The position numbers and the translations under genes were made by a program. The notes below the pieces were generated by a model, which worked only from the letters and a program-made list of their open reading frames with translations, had not been told where the DNA came from and did not search any database. Shown in pieces: positions 1 to 8,643 of a stretch of DNA of 64,000 nt (within the stretch, counting starts at the first letter, position 1; every line of letters starts with the position of its first letter). The DNA comes from Verrucomicrobiia bacterium (lineage in GTDB: Bacteria > Verrucomicrobiota > Verrucomicrobiia > JABWAM01), in the NCBI GenBank assembly GCA_028687435.1, contig JAQUAF010000009.1:1-64000 (forward strand). Direction: 5' to 3'.

Positions 1-140
1 AATGGCATTCTGAACTCATTCCCAGTGCAAAATAGTCTGCCCAACAAATTTTCAGACGTTGGAGACCCAATCGCCATGCCAAAATCCTGCCTTGTCACAC
101 CCTGAAAACTCGGTACTCTCAAGTTGATGAGGTTATCGAT

Positions 141-824
141 TTGTTCAAGCCGTCGCAGATCAATATGGGGCACGATGAGGTGGACGCTCTTGGACGCTGT
201 CCGAAATGCGCAGGGAAGGCGCCTCATGAGTTATTCGCCCAGGATGTGGTGAAAATCCATGATTTTTTGGGCGCGAAGGGAATCAGGATGCAGATTCATG
301 GGGACATGCTGCTGAATCCGGAAAACATACCGGACAAGTATTTTCCGGGTTATTTCAAAGGCGGGGCGCCGATGCATATTCACAAGGCTCTGGATCTGCT
401 GCCCAAGGATGTGGTGATGGCGGACTGGCATTATGACCGGAATGAACGGTATCCGGTGCAGCCGGTTTATCCGTCGGTGGATATTTTCAAGAAACATGGG
501 TTGGAAGTGCTGGGATACGCCTCCTGGTATCGGGAAAGCAATGTTTACAGTTTCTCGCAATACATGTGGAAGAACGGGTTCAGGAGGATGGTGGTTTCCA
601 CCTGGTGTCCGGTGAGTCTTTGTCTGCCCAAAAAAGGAGGGGATGGCATGCCGCGGTTAAAGTATGTGCCGCAGGCATTGAAGGGGATTGAAATGGGGGC
701 GGAATACTTCTGGTCGCTCGACGGGGTGGCAAGAGTCAACAGGGATGAGCATCCGGCGAATCCTGTTTATTGGGATGAACTTGAGTATACAATCAAGGAT
801 GAGGGCGAGGAATTTGAAATGTAA
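141..824 (+). CDS. GH20 (beta-N-acetylhexosaminidase)-like protein, 5'-truncated
   Basis: The 227-residue product carries a GHDE signature (INMGHDEVDALGRCPKC, residues 8-24), which resembles the His-x-x-Asp-Glu catalytic motif of GH20 hexosaminidases. A barrel-like stretch with Trp- and Tyr-rich motifs follows. GH20 catalytic domains are usually over 330 residues, so the N-terminal half is missing. The frame stays open upstream to an in-frame TAG at 33-35, and plausible coding (VDEVIDLFKP) reaches back to about 96. The TTG at 141 is therefore only the first formal start, not a convincing one. The gene is either cut by the contig edge, frameshifted or a remnant. It lies 11 bp before a GH123-like gene in the same direction, which fits amino-sugar polysaccharide breakdown. 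Confidence 0.6.
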   Translation: MFKPSQINMGHDEVDALGRCPKCAGKAPHELFAQDVVKIHDFLGAKGIRMQIHGDMLLNPENIPDKYFPGYFKGGAPMHIHKALDLLPKDVVMADWHYDRNERYPVQPVYPSVDIFKKHGLEVLGYASWYRESNVYSFSQYMWKNGFRRMVVSTWCPVSLCLPKKGGDGMPRLKYVPQALKGIEMGAEYFWSLDGVARVNRDEHPANPVYWDELEYTIKDEGEEFEM

Positions 825-835
825 AGAGAGGACCA

Positions 836-3793
836 ATGAAAATTGCATGCATGATCGTTTTGTTTTTTTCGTTTCTGGCAGTGGCTCTGGCGCAGGATGA
901 TCCGCCGCCGCTGACGGTTTGCCGGCAGGCGGAAACGCCGCCGGTCATTGATGGCAAACTGGACGACCCGTGTTGGAGTGAAACCACCGAGATCGGAAAT
1001 TTTCTTTTGCTGGGAGGCGCCCTGGCGCGCGAGCAGACAAGGGTTTGCGTGACTTATGACCGGGAGAATCTGTATGTGGCTTTTTCCTGCCTTGAGTCGA
1101 AAGCCGGGGAGATCAGAGGTTCCCAAAAAAAACACGATGGCGCCATGGATGCGGACGATTCGGTGGAGTTGTTTTTGAACACGGATGTGACTGGAAAGGC
1201 TTATTATCATCTGGCGGCCAATGCCAGGGGGGTGCAGGTTGACGCCAAACGGAATTTTGACGGCGTCAGGAAAAATGCCGATTGGAATCCCAAGTGGAGG
1301 AGCGTGGCGGGGACTTTGTCCAGCCCGTCCGGATGGACGGTCGAGATGGCCATTCCCTTTGCGGAAATTGGAGTGAAATCGCCTTCGGAGGGAACCCAAT
1401 GGGGGGTGAATTTTTGCCGTCAGGAACAACCCATGGGGGAGATCAGTTCATGGGCGCCTGCGGAGAGGGGGTTTTTCCATACTCCGGAAAAGTTTGGAAC
1501 AATGGTTTTTGGGGGAACCGGTGCTCCGGCCTTGCAATTGGCGCCGTTGGCCGGGGTGGCTCCGGGCGAAAATCGGGTGGAAGGTTTTGTGAGGAATAAT
1601 GCCGGAGGTTCTTTCAATGCCAGATTTTTGGTGGAGGCGGATTTTGATCGGTTCAAAGCCGGGGGATGCAAAGACCTGGTGTTTCCAGGGCGAAAAAAAA
1701 TGCCGCTGAACATTGTGTATCAGGTGTCTGGCGATCTTCGGGATGGCGTCTCATACAGATGGAGTTGCCGTTTGACCGATTCAACGGGGGAAAAGGTTTA
1801 TTACCGGTCGCCCCGAATCCCTGGGATCTACCATGATTGGAATGGGCAGATCGAACAGCTCAAGAAGCAGTCTGCGGACATCAGGGAGAAATTGAAGAAA
1901 CAAGGGGGATTTCCGCCTGGAGTTGGGGAGGAGATGGCCGTCCGGTTGCAAAGGACAATGGATTCCCAAAATCAACTGAATGCCAGACAGGGCAGCCAGG
2001 ATGGGTTGGAGGGTAAAATAACGCAGAACCGGCAGGAATTGAATGCCTTGGAAAAGGAAATCCAGGGATATGAAATTTTTGGCGGGCAGGTGGAAAAGAA
2101 GAGATTGGATTTTTATGTTGGGACAGCCCCGGGAACGGAGAGTATTTTCCGGCATGTGGATTTCAACGGGCGGGTGGCCGGCGATGTGGAGATTTTTTCC
2201 GCCAAAAATGAGTTTGAGAGTTTTCAACTGGCTGTTGTGCCATTGAACAAGAAAGTCGGGAAATTCAAGGTTGAAATATCCGATTTGAAGGATGCAAGCG
2301 GGTCGAAGACGATTGCCTCCGCCCATATCCGGGTCAACCAGGTGGGTTATGTGGAAACCGTGGCGCCCAGTTATGCGGTTCCCTATGTGGGGTATTGGCC
2401 CGATCCCTTGCGTCCGCGCAAGGAAACATTGTCCCTGGATTCCGGCGCCAGGGTGTTGCCGGTCTGGATCACGGTTTATGTGCCTGCGGATGCCGGGACC
2501 GGGGATTATGCCGGGGAGATGACGGTTCAGGGAATCGACTCGCATCCGTTGCGGTTGAAACTCAATGTCCATGTGTGGAATTTTGGCCTGCCAAAACAGA
2601 AGACAGTGGTCACCCAGTTCAATACCCTGGCCAGTTGGAGCAGCGTCATGGGCAAAGGCAGCGCCGATTATCTCAAGCATTTGCCGCCGCAAACGCATCG
2701 GGAAATATGCCGTTTCCTGATCGAAAATTACCACATGGGCCCATGGAACGGCTCCATCCAGTATTCGCCCATCGAGCAAATGTACAGGGGAGTGCCGAAA
2801 AATTATCTGCGGCGGGATAAAAATGGCGGCTTTGATTTTTCCACAGTTGGGGAAAATTTGCGTTCCTTCATTGACGCGGGATTGAACCGGTATTTTCTGA
2901 TGTCCTTTCCGATCGGAGTCCCGGGCGGATATCCTGAAAAGTTCAAGAACGATGTTCGCGACTATCTGAGGCAATATGCCGGTTTTTTGAAGCAAAAGGG
3001 ACTTTTGGACAACGGTTACATTTATCTGTGCGACGAGGCGGAGAACGAAAACGATTATGAGCTGATCAAGGAATCCTCCCGGATCTGCCGGGAGGTGGCG
3101 CCCGGCGTCAAGCGCGTGGGGGTTTTTGATTATCGCGCCTTGGATGCGCCGGTGAAATTGAAGGGGTTTGTGGACATCTGGGTTCCCCACATGGATATTT
3201 ATGAAAAGGGAAATTTCAAGCAATGCCAGGACCGGGGAGAGGAGGTCTGGTTTTATTCGTGCAACACCACCCATCCCTATCCGGGTTATTACAGCGATTA
3301 TCCGTCGCTTGATCCGCGCATCATTTACTGGATGTGCTGGAAATACAACGCCAAGGGCTTTCTGTGCTGGGCGGGCAATGCCTGGTACCGGGCGGGGAAA
3401 CCCGGCAATTCCAGAAAGGACTTTGACCAGGATGGCCCCAAGGCAAGCTGGAAGACTTCCTGCAATATGAAAAACGGATGTTCGTATGTTTTTTATCCCG
3501 CTTTGGATGAAAAAGGCGGGCTGCGGCCATTGGGGTCGGTGCGGGCCGAGAACATCCGCGACGGAGTGGAGGATTACGAGTATTTTCACATTTTGAAGGA
3601 GAGGGTCGAGGCGCTGAAAAAGGCCGGCGCGCAGGACAAACGCGCCGCGGAGGTTGCGGAGGCTGAAAAATTGCTGGCCATTCCCGGCCACATCGTGAAG
3701 GCGCTGGATGATTACACCCAGAATCCGGCGGATTTGCATGATTATCGCCGCAAGGTTGGGGACATGATTGAAAAACTGGGGGAGGTGAAGTAG
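836..3793 (+). CDS. Secreted GH123-like (DUF4091) glycoside hydrolase with CBM9-like domain
   Basis: The 985-residue protein has a signal peptide (about 1-20, ending ALA-Q). Residues 24-230 look like a CBM9-type carbohydrate-binding domain (PPVIDGKLDDPCW, DADDSVELFL). A charged helical, coiled-coil-like linker spans about 335-430. The C-terminal half resembles the DUF4091/GH123 barrel. GH123 enzymes use an Asp-Glu pair, and the matching motif here is LCDEAEN with D733-E734 (codons 3032-3037). A good ribosome site (GAGAGGA, 826-832) precedes the ATG. It probably cleaves beta-N-acetylgalactosaminides or a related sugar outside the cytoplasm. The exact substrate cannot be read from the sequence. 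Confidence 0.8.
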   Translation: MKIACMIVLFFSFLAVALAQDDPPPLTVCRQAETPPVIDGKLDDPCWSETTEIGNFLLLGGALAREQTRVCVTYDRENLYVAFSCLESKAGEIRGSQKKHDGAMDADDSVELFLNTDVTGKAYYHLAANARGVQVDAKRNFDGVRKNADWNPKWRSVAGTLSSPSGWTVEMAIPFAEIGVKSPSEGTQWGVNFCRQEQPMGEISSWAPAERGFFHTPEKFGTMVFGGTGAPALQLAPLAGVAPGENRVEGFVRNNAGGSFNARFLVEADFDRFKAGGCKDLVFPGRKKMPLNIVYQVSGDLRDGVSYRWSCRLTDSTGEKVYYRSPRIPGIYHDWNGQIEQLKKQSADIREKLKKQGGFPPGVGEEMAVRLQRTMDSQNQLNARQGSQDGLEGKITQNRQELNALEKEIQGYEIFGGQVEKKRLDFYVGTAPGTESIFRHVDFNGRVAGDVEIFSAKNEFESFQLAVVPLNKKVGKFKVEISDLKDASGSKTIASAHIRVNQVGYVETVAPSYAVPYVGYWPDPLRPRKETLSLDSGARVLPVWITVYVPADAGTGDYAGEMTVQGIDSHPLRLKLNVHVWNFGLPKQKTVVTQFNTLASWSSVMGKGSADYLKHLPPQTHREICRFLIENYHMGPWNGSIQYSPIEQMYRGVPKNYLRRDKNGGFDFSTVGENLRSFIDAGLNRYFLMSFPIGVPGGYPEKFKNDVRDYLRQYAGFLKQKGLLDNGYIYLCDEAENENDYELIKESSRICREVAPGVKRVGVFDYRALDAPVKLKGFVDIWVPHMDIYEKGNFKQCQDRGEEVWFYSCNTTHPYPGYYSDYPSLDPRIIYWMCWKYNAKGFLCWAGNAWYRAGKPGNSRKDFDQDGPKASWKTSCNMKNGCSYVFYPALDEKGGLRPLGSVRAENIRDGVEDYEYFHILKERVEALKKAGAQDKRAAEVAEAEKLLAIPGHIVKALDDYTQNPADLHDYRRKVGDMIEKLGEVK

Positions 3794-4402
3794 ATGATTC
3801 CATCGAAATTTGGCGCCAAGGCACTGGGGCACTGGGGCACTGAGGCACTGAGGAATGGAAAGACATCCTTGGTGTTTGTGGGCGTTTTTTTTCTGATGGG
3901 AACCGGTTGGTGTGAAGAGCGCTGTTTTAAATATACCGGCGAGGGGGAGGACAGCATGGCATGGATTACCACCGACTGGATCAAGGTGGAGGGAGGAAAG
4001 GAATATGATCTGGCGGCAAAGATCAAGCATGCGGATTTTGCCATGAGGAAGGGGTTTTTCGTCGTTGACGGCTGGTGTTATCGAGGCAAGGAGGTGATCA
4101 AGGGGGGATTCGGCGAGAAAAAGATCGTGTCCGGCAGGGGGACGCGGGGCTGGCACATCATGCGAACCAAAGTGTTGATCCCCGCGGAAGCGGATCAGCT
4201 CAAGATCGCGCTCCAGGCGTCCGGCATGGGGCGGGTCTGGGCGCGTGACATTTATTTTGCCAGGACGGACAGCGGGGACAATTTGATTGCCAACGCCGAT
4301 TTTGAGGATTTCGACGGGCAGGCGCAGAAACCGCGCGGATGGCTGTTGGGTGTTTACAAGGGGCCGCCGATTGCGCCTTCGAGGATTGAATGGAATGATT
4401 AA
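3794..4402 (+). CDS. Small secreted carbohydrate-binding-like protein
   Basis: I do not recognise a defined family. The product is up to 202 residues. After the first 25 residues there is a hydrophobic segment (LVFVGVFFLMG) like a signal peptide, then a beta-rich region with ITTDWIKVEGGKEYDLAAKI and a late NLIANADFED motif. These are typical of CBM4/9-like jelly-roll domains. The first 20 residues come from a low-complexity repeat (GGCACTGGGGCACTGAGGCA type, 3815-3857), so the true start may be the TTG/GTG near 3869 just before the signal-like segment. It sits directly behind the GH123-like gene and probably belongs to its operon. Confidence 0.5.
   Translation: MIPSKFGAKALGHWGTEALRNGKTSLVFVGVFFLMGTGWCEERCFKYTGEGEDSMAWITTDWIKVEGGKEYDLAAKIKHADFAMRKGFFVVDGWCYRGKEVIKGGFGEKKIVSGRGTRGWHIMRTKVLIPAEADQLKIALQASGMGRVWARDIYFARTDSGDNLIANADFEDFDGQAQKPRGWLLGVYKGPPIAPSRIEWND
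3815..3857. repeat. Short tandem GGCACTG(G/A)G repeat
   Basis: Four near-identical units of GGCACTGGG/GGCACTGAGG lie in tandem at the 5' end of the following reading frame. They are out of character with the surrounding coding sequence and suggest that the annotated N-terminus of that gene is partly repeat DNA. Confidence 0.6.
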
Positions 4403-4420
4403 CCGTCGCATGGAAGAAAA

Positions 4421-4578
4421 TAATTTGATGTTAAGGAATTTTAAAGCTTGCTGGAAAAGGCGGTGCGGGAGCCCCGCCCTCCATTCATTTTGCAACAAAT
4501 GGAGGGCGGGGCTCCCGCACCGCCTTGCCGGTTTTTTGCATCGAGCATCGAGCCGCCGCGCTCAGGCGCGGATTGATT
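4421..4578. repeat. Composite palindromic repeat, copy 1
   Basis: The core is a perfect 25-bp inverted repeat (arm begins GGCGGTGCGGGAGCC, ends CCTCCA; 4459-4483 and 4500-4524) around a 16-nt loop. A left flank (ATGTTAAGGAATTTTAAAGC, TGCTGGAAAA) and a right flank (TTTGCATCGAGCATCGAGCC, GCGCTCAGGCGCGG) recur at other copies. The unit ends just before the ATG at 4583. No coding capacity or transposase is seen. Confidence 0.85.
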
Positions 4579-4582
4579 TGTT

Positions 4583-5545
4583 ATGATAAACGAAAGAGAC
4601 ATCGCCTTATCGACCAATTGGATTTCGGAGGGACAGGACTCCGGGCCGAAGATGTTGGACGACTTGAGGAATCTCGGCGTAAAGAAATTGGAGCTGAGTT
4701 ACAAATTGGGCGGAAAATTATTGGATGAGACGCTGGCGGAGATTGATGGGAAAGGCATGGAGGCGGTCAGCGTCCATGACATTTGTCCGAAGCCCGACCG
4801 GAGCGTGTGTCCAAAAAATCCGATGCTTTCCTCCACGGACCGCGGGGAACGAAAGGCGGCGGTTGAATTCGCCAGGAAAACGGTGGATGTGGCCGTTGCA
4901 TCCGGCGCGAAGGCGGTGGTGTTGCATCTGGGGCAGGTGGAGATGGCGTCCGGAAGCATGGCGTTGTTGGAGCACTCCGGGAACTGGCGGGATTTCAACC
5001 GGTACCTTGCCCGGATGCATGAGGAAAGAAACCGTAACCGCACCCCTTATTTCCGTGCGGTGTTGGAGAGCTTGAGGGAATTGTCCGATTATGCCGGAAG
5101 CCGGAATGTGTCGCTCGGTCTGGAAAACCGGTATTGGATCGAGGAAATCCCCATTCATGGGGAGTTCGGCGAGATTTTTGGGAAAATAGACGCGTCCAAC
5201 ATGGGGTACTGGCACGACACGACGCATGCCCAAGCGGTGGAATGTCTTGGCGGAAAAAAACAGGAGGATTATTTGCGGGATTATTCTGGAAAACTGCTGG
5301 GGTTTCATCTCAGCGATTTGCTGGGGTCCGCCTGTCCCGCCGGCGCCGGAGAAGGTCCGGATCGCGACTGGCTGGGAAGATACTTGAGGTTCGAGATCGA
5401 TCATCACGCCCCGGGAACGGGATGCGTTGATTTCGCCATGATCAAAAAATATGTGAAAGACCAGACCATTCTTGTCTTTGAACTTTATAAAAGCGTTACG
5501 CCCGAGAAGATGGCCGCCGGGCGGGATTATTTTTGCAAAATATAG
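4583..5545 (+). CDS. Sugar phosphate isomerase/epimerase-family TIM barrel
   Basis: The 320-residue cytoplasmic protein of the AP-endonuclease-2/xylose-isomerase-like family has no signal peptide. Typical metal-ligand strands are visible: VVLHLGQVEMA, LGLENRYWIEEIP (Glu), MGYWHDTTHAQ (His/Asp), LLGFHLSDLLG (His/Asp) and a C-terminal LVFELYKS (Glu). Enzymes of this family isomerise or epimerise sugars or act as keto-sugar hydratases. The substrate is not predictable. The ATG follows a composite palindrome directly and no strong ribosome site is seen. A second member of the family follows at 5733, so the two may act in sequence. Confidence 0.8.
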   Translation: MINERDIALSTNWISEGQDSGPKMLDDLRNLGVKKLELSYKLGGKLLDETLAEIDGKGMEAVSVHDICPKPDRSVCPKNPMLSSTDRGERKAAVEFARKTVDVAVASGAKAVVLHLGQVEMASGSMALLEHSGNWRDFNRYLARMHEERNRNRTPYFRAVLESLRELSDYAGSRNVSLGLENRYWIEEIPIHGEFGEIFGKIDASNMGYWHDTTHAQAVECLGGKKQEDYLRDYSGKLLGFHLSDLLGSACPAGAGEGPDRDWLGRYLRFEIDHHAPGTGCVDFAMIKKYVKDQTILVFELYKSVTPEKMAAGRDYFCKI

Positions 5546-5644
5546 TTTATGTTAAGAAACTTCAATGTTTGTTGGAAAAGGCGGTGCGGGAGCCCCGCCT
5601 TCCATTTGGTGGAAAATGGTGGAGGGCGGGGCTCCCGCACCGCC
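5541..5644. repeat. Composite palindromic repeat, copy 2
   Basis: The same inverted repeat as at 4459 occupies 5580-5644 with one G-T mismatch in the stem. The left flank (GTTTATGTTAAGAAACTTCA, ATGTTTGTTGGAAAA) matches copies 1 and 5. The right flank is only partly kept (GCGCGGCTTAATTTTA near 5700). Confidence 0.85.
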
Positions 5645-5732
5645 TTGCTGAATTTATGTGAAGTGCTTCGAGAAGTTGGCCCGTCCCGCCATGGAGGGAG
5701 CGCGGCTTAATTTTACAAATAACTCTCAATCC

Positions 5733-6575
5733 ATGAAAAATATGCTTATCGGAATCAACACCCCCAGCATCAACGGCAAGGATATGTTCGAGCAGATCGA
5801 CTGGATCAAAAACGCGAAATTCGAGGCCATTGAGATCGAATGCACGCCCAGTCCAAAATTCAGCCATGGGCTTTGGACGCGGTATGCGGATGACCAGACC
5901 ATCGCAAAAATGAAAGCGGCTGTGGCCGGTTTCAAGGAATTGAGTTTTCATGCGCCTTACAGTTTTTTTGATGTCAGCATTATTTCTCCCAATCCATTCG
6001 TCCGGAAGGTGTCCATCGATGAGATTTGTTTTGTAATGGATTTTGCCGGGAAAATGGGGGGCAAAATGATCACGGTGCACTCCGGCATTCCCACTTACGG
6101 CATGACGGAGGAGGAGAATTTTGAAATCCTGCGGGAATCCCTCAAAATCCTGAGTGATGAGGCCAAAAAACGGGATGTGTTGATCGGTGTGGAGGTGGTG
6201 GACTTTTTTTACTGCCCAAGCCGGTTTTCGGTGGTGGAGGAGCTCAACTTGGAAAACGTGGGAATCACCATCGATATCGGTCATCTCTGCTTTCCGCAGC
6301 CCAATCTGAACAATCAGCCGGGCTATACCGAGTTCGGGAGCATCGAAGGGGTTTTCAAGCGGTTTGCCGAAAGGATCTGGCACGTTCATATCCACGATTT
6401 CAACATCAAGGATCATCAGGCCCTTGGCGACGGGCATCTCGATTTCAAGTCGATCATCAAAACCTTGAAAGAGATCAAATATGAGCGCACCCTGACATTG
6501 GAACTGACGACCAAGGTTCCGGAGGAGAAAATTTTGTCCAGCAAAAAATATCTGGAGGAATTGATTGCGTTTTGA
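5733..6575 (+). CDS. Sugar phosphate isomerase/epimerase-family TIM barrel
   Basis: The 280-residue protein is of the same fold family as the previous gene. The start is placed at the ATG at 5733 (MKNMLIGINTPS). The frame is open further upstream to a GTG at 5658, but that stretch overlaps repeat DNA. Motifs are FHAPYSFFDVS, MITVHSGIPTYG, VLIGVEVVDFF (Glu), VGITIDIGHLCF (Asp, His), WHVHIHDFN (His, Asp) and LTLELTT (Glu), which together give the usual divalent-metal site. It is cytoplasmic. It precedes a URO-D-family gene by 63 bp and probably belongs to the same sugar-use cluster. Confidence 0.8.
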   Translation: MKNMLIGINTPSINGKDMFEQIDWIKNAKFEAIEIECTPSPKFSHGLWTRYADDQTIAKMKAAVAGFKELSFHAPYSFFDVSIISPNPFVRKVSIDEICFVMDFAGKMGGKMITVHSGIPTYGMTEEENFEILRESLKILSDEAKKRDVLIGVEVVDFFYCPSRFSVVEELNLENVGITIDIGHLCFPQPNLNNQPGYTEFGSIEGVFKRFAERIWHVHIHDFNIKDHQALGDGHLDFKSIIKTLKEIKYERTLTLELTTKVPEEKILSSKKYLEELIAF

Positions 6576-6638
6576 TAAGCACGTCCGGTGCATTTTGGAA
6601 GGTGAACCAACAAATTTTATGATAGATTGGAATAGACG

Positions 6639-7862
6639 ATGAAAAAAGAAATGACATTGGACAAAGGAACCAGCCCGAGCCAGATTCGCGTGGCAAAGGC
6701 TTTTAATCACCAGACGCCGGATCGCACGCCGCTTTTTGAGATTTTCCAACCGTTTCATCCCATTCATTGGGATATTGCCGGGCGGACCGTGGGAACGGAT
6801 GAGGCCATGTGCTGGGATGCCATGGCGGATGGGATTGCGTGGGAGGAATTGGTTGAGGCAAAAGCCCAGGCAGCTTTTCAGGTGAACAAATTTTTCGAAG
6901 TGGACATGGTGCGTCTGAATCGCGTGCCAAAGAAGGACGCTCCGCGGCCGGTCAAGACGGGACCCAAGTCCTGGAAATTGGAAGGGGTGGATTATGTTCT
7001 CAATGAACGCACCTGTCTGGTGGAATTGTCCAATCCGGGCGAGAAGGACAGCTATTCCCAGCGCGTGACCGAGGAGGAGATGATCTCCATCATTGAGAAA
7101 TGGGATGGAAAGAGTTCCGAACAGCCGGTAGGAGTGGATCCGGTGTACCGCCGGGTAAGGCAACTGGCGGAGGCTGAAGGAATTCACTGGGTTTACATGG
7201 CCGAGATTGGCGCGGGGACCGGCGTGGCTTATTACCCGCCTTTTCTGTTGATGTGGATGATGGCCGAGCCGGAGTTGTTCAGCCGGTGGCTGGAAATGAA
7301 GAAGTTGCCGGCGCTCAAACGAACCCGCGAGTTGGTTGAACAGGGACATGCCGTGGTGGCGATCGGCGGCGATGTGAGTTGCGACAAGGGGCCGTTCATT
7401 TCACCGGCGACCTATCATGAGTTCATTCTGCCGGCGATCCAGGAGCACACCAATCTGATCCACGAGGGCGGTTCCCTGGTGGTGTACACCTCGGACGGCA
7501 ATCACTGGCCCATCAAGGAGGATTTCTTTTTCAATTCCGGCGTGGACGGATACAAGGAGGTGGACAAGGCGGCGGGCATGACTTTCGAGCGCCTGATCGC
7601 GGAGGGGGTCAAAAAGCGGCTTTGCCTGATCGGCAATATCGACGCGCGTTATACGCTGTGCCAGGGACGGCCCGATGAGGTTGGCAGGGAGGTGGTGGAG
7701 TGCCTGAAGCTGGGGCAGCAAAGTCCGGGAGGACACATTCTGCATGCCAGCCATTCGGTGCATGAGGATGTGAAGAGCGAAAACTATTATGCGGCGGTCA
7801 ACGCGTACCGGGAATATTTTGGAATGAAGCCGTTATCCAGGCCCGGCGGCGGGCTCAAATGA
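6639..7862 (+). CDS. Uroporphyrinogen decarboxylase (URO-D) family protein
   Basis: The 407-residue protein opens with the family motif NHQTPDRTPLFE (residues 24-35) and has the late strand LCLIGNIDARYTLCQG. True HemE is about 350 residues with a conserved N-terminal RQAGR motif, which is absent here. Corrinoid methyltransferases of this fold (MtaA/MtbA) use a zinc site HxC...C. At the corresponding places this protein has YTSDGNHW and ILHASHSVH with no Cys, so it is neither a clear HemE nor a clear MtaA. Its place inside a sugar cluster argues for an uncharacterised role. A second paralogue is at 13273. Confidence 0.75.
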   Translation: MKKEMTLDKGTSPSQIRVAKAFNHQTPDRTPLFEIFQPFHPIHWDIAGRTVGTDEAMCWDAMADGIAWEELVEAKAQAAFQVNKFFEVDMVRLNRVPKKDAPRPVKTGPKSWKLEGVDYVLNERTCLVELSNPGEKDSYSQRVTEEEMISIIEKWDGKSSEQPVGVDPVYRRVRQLAEAEGIHWVYMAEIGAGTGVAYYPPFLLMWMMAEPELFSRWLEMKKLPALKRTRELVEQGHAVVAIGGDVSCDKGPFISPATYHEFILPAIQEHTNLIHEGGSLVVYTSDGNHWPIKEDFFFNSGVDGYKEVDKAAGMTFERLIAEGVKKRLCLIGNIDARYTLCQGRPDEVGREVVECLKLGQQSPGGHILHASHSVHEDVKSENYYAAVNAYREYFGMKPLSRPGGGLK

Positions 7863-7866
7863 TTTT

Positions 7867-8517
7867 ATGAAAACGGAAACAATGCAGCGTCGATTGAAAA
7901 CATGGGGAAAGGCGCCCCCGTCGGCTTTCACACTTTTGGAGCTTTTAGTGGTGGTTGCCATCATTTCAATATTGGCCGCCATGCTCATGCCAGCTTTGGG
8001 CAAGACCCGGGAAAAGGGGTATCAGTTGCGTTGCATGAACAATCTGCGGCAATTGGGCATTACCTTTTCGACGTACATCAACGAGTGGGATGGCCTGTTG
8101 CCGCCCAATGGTTCCGGAACGGGGACATGGGACAACTGGAACAACAACGACACCGCCCGCGGCAATATTCTTCACTACAACAGCTACACGCCATTGATTT
8201 GTCCGACTGCGCAGAAAATTTTCACCGGCTATACCGGGACATTGCGCGGGACCTATACGATAAACCAGTATGTGGGCGCCTATACCACGCTGGTGGGAAA
8301 CAACACCCAGGTTTTTAGCGGAATTGCCAAGCCGGCTTCCACGGTTTGGGCTTATGATGGAAAGCAATATCCTGCCCAGCCATACGCTTCCCCCAGCGGA
8401 AGCAGCAGCAGCCTGTTGTATTGCCATACTGGTGGGGCTGATGTCTTGTTTTGCGATGGCCATGTCGAGTGGAAAACGGAAGGGGAATTGACGAACGACA
8501 ATTTCTACGCCTATTGA
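7867..8517 (+). CDS. Prepilin-type protein with H-X9-DG motif (pseudopilin)
   Basis: The 216-residue protein has a type IV prepilin N-terminus: a basic leader, then [20 protein letters not shown] with the conserved Glu at mature position +5 and a hydrophobic helix. The residue before the cleavage site is Ala rather than the usual Gly. The helix is followed by LRCMNNLRQLG and ends with the processing-associated H-X9-DG signature (HTGGADVLFCDG). It starts 4 bp after the URO-D gene, so it is probably co-transcribed. It is expected to be cut by a prepilin peptidase and inserted in the inner membrane or a pseudopilus. No secretion ATPase or secretin is in the window. Confidence 0.85.
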   Translation: MKTETMQRRLKTWGKAPPSAFTLLELLVVVAIISILAAMLMPALGKTREKGYQLRCMNNLRQLGITFSTYINEWDGLLPPNGSGTGTWDNWNNNDTARGNILHYNSYTPLICPTAQKIFTGYTGTLRGTYTINQYVGAYTTLVGNNTQVFSGIAKPASTVWAYDGKQYPAQPYASPSGSSSSLLYCHTGGADVLFCDGHVEWKTEGELTNDNFYAY

Positions 8518-8587
8518 GCCGGCGGTCGAATGCTCGCGATCCTCAATACGTGAAAATGCGTCGGTTGGCTGATTTTTGAAGAAGAAT

Positions 8588-8632
8588 TTGACAAAGGGAG
8601 GTTTTGCTGTAGATTCGTTATAACGTTATAAC
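8588..8632 (+). promoter_or_regulatory. Promoter with overlapping palindromic operator for the GntR/LacI-type regulator
   Basis: A TTGACA box (8588-8593) and a TAGATT box (8610-8615) are spaced by 16 bp. Immediately after lies GTTATAACGTTATAAC (8617-8632), a perfect 16-bp palindrome made of two GTTATAAC halves. It sits where the transcript should start, 11 bp upstream of the regulator's ATG, so autorepression is the simplest reading. Confidence 0.65.
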
Positions 8633-8643
8633 CTCATCTGCCA

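Noticed and set aside
1781-4498. Long open frame of about 900 codons on the minus strand opposite the GH123-like gene
   Set aside because: It is antisense to a gene with a signal peptide, domains and catalytic residues. Its translation is rich in His, Pro and Arg with no recognisable domain, typical of a shadow frame in GC-rich DNA.
4421-5644. CRISPR array
   Set aside because: The recurring palindromes are far apart and single, lack regular spacers, and no cas gene exists in the window.
5562-7349. Open frame of about 595 codons on the minus strand
   Set aside because: It runs antisense to the TIM-barrel and URO-D genes, crosses a palindromic repeat and has no domain pattern.
6639-7862. Calling this gene hemE
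   Set aside because: The conserved arginine motif of uroporphyrinogen decarboxylase is absent, and it sits in a sugar cluster away from heme genes.
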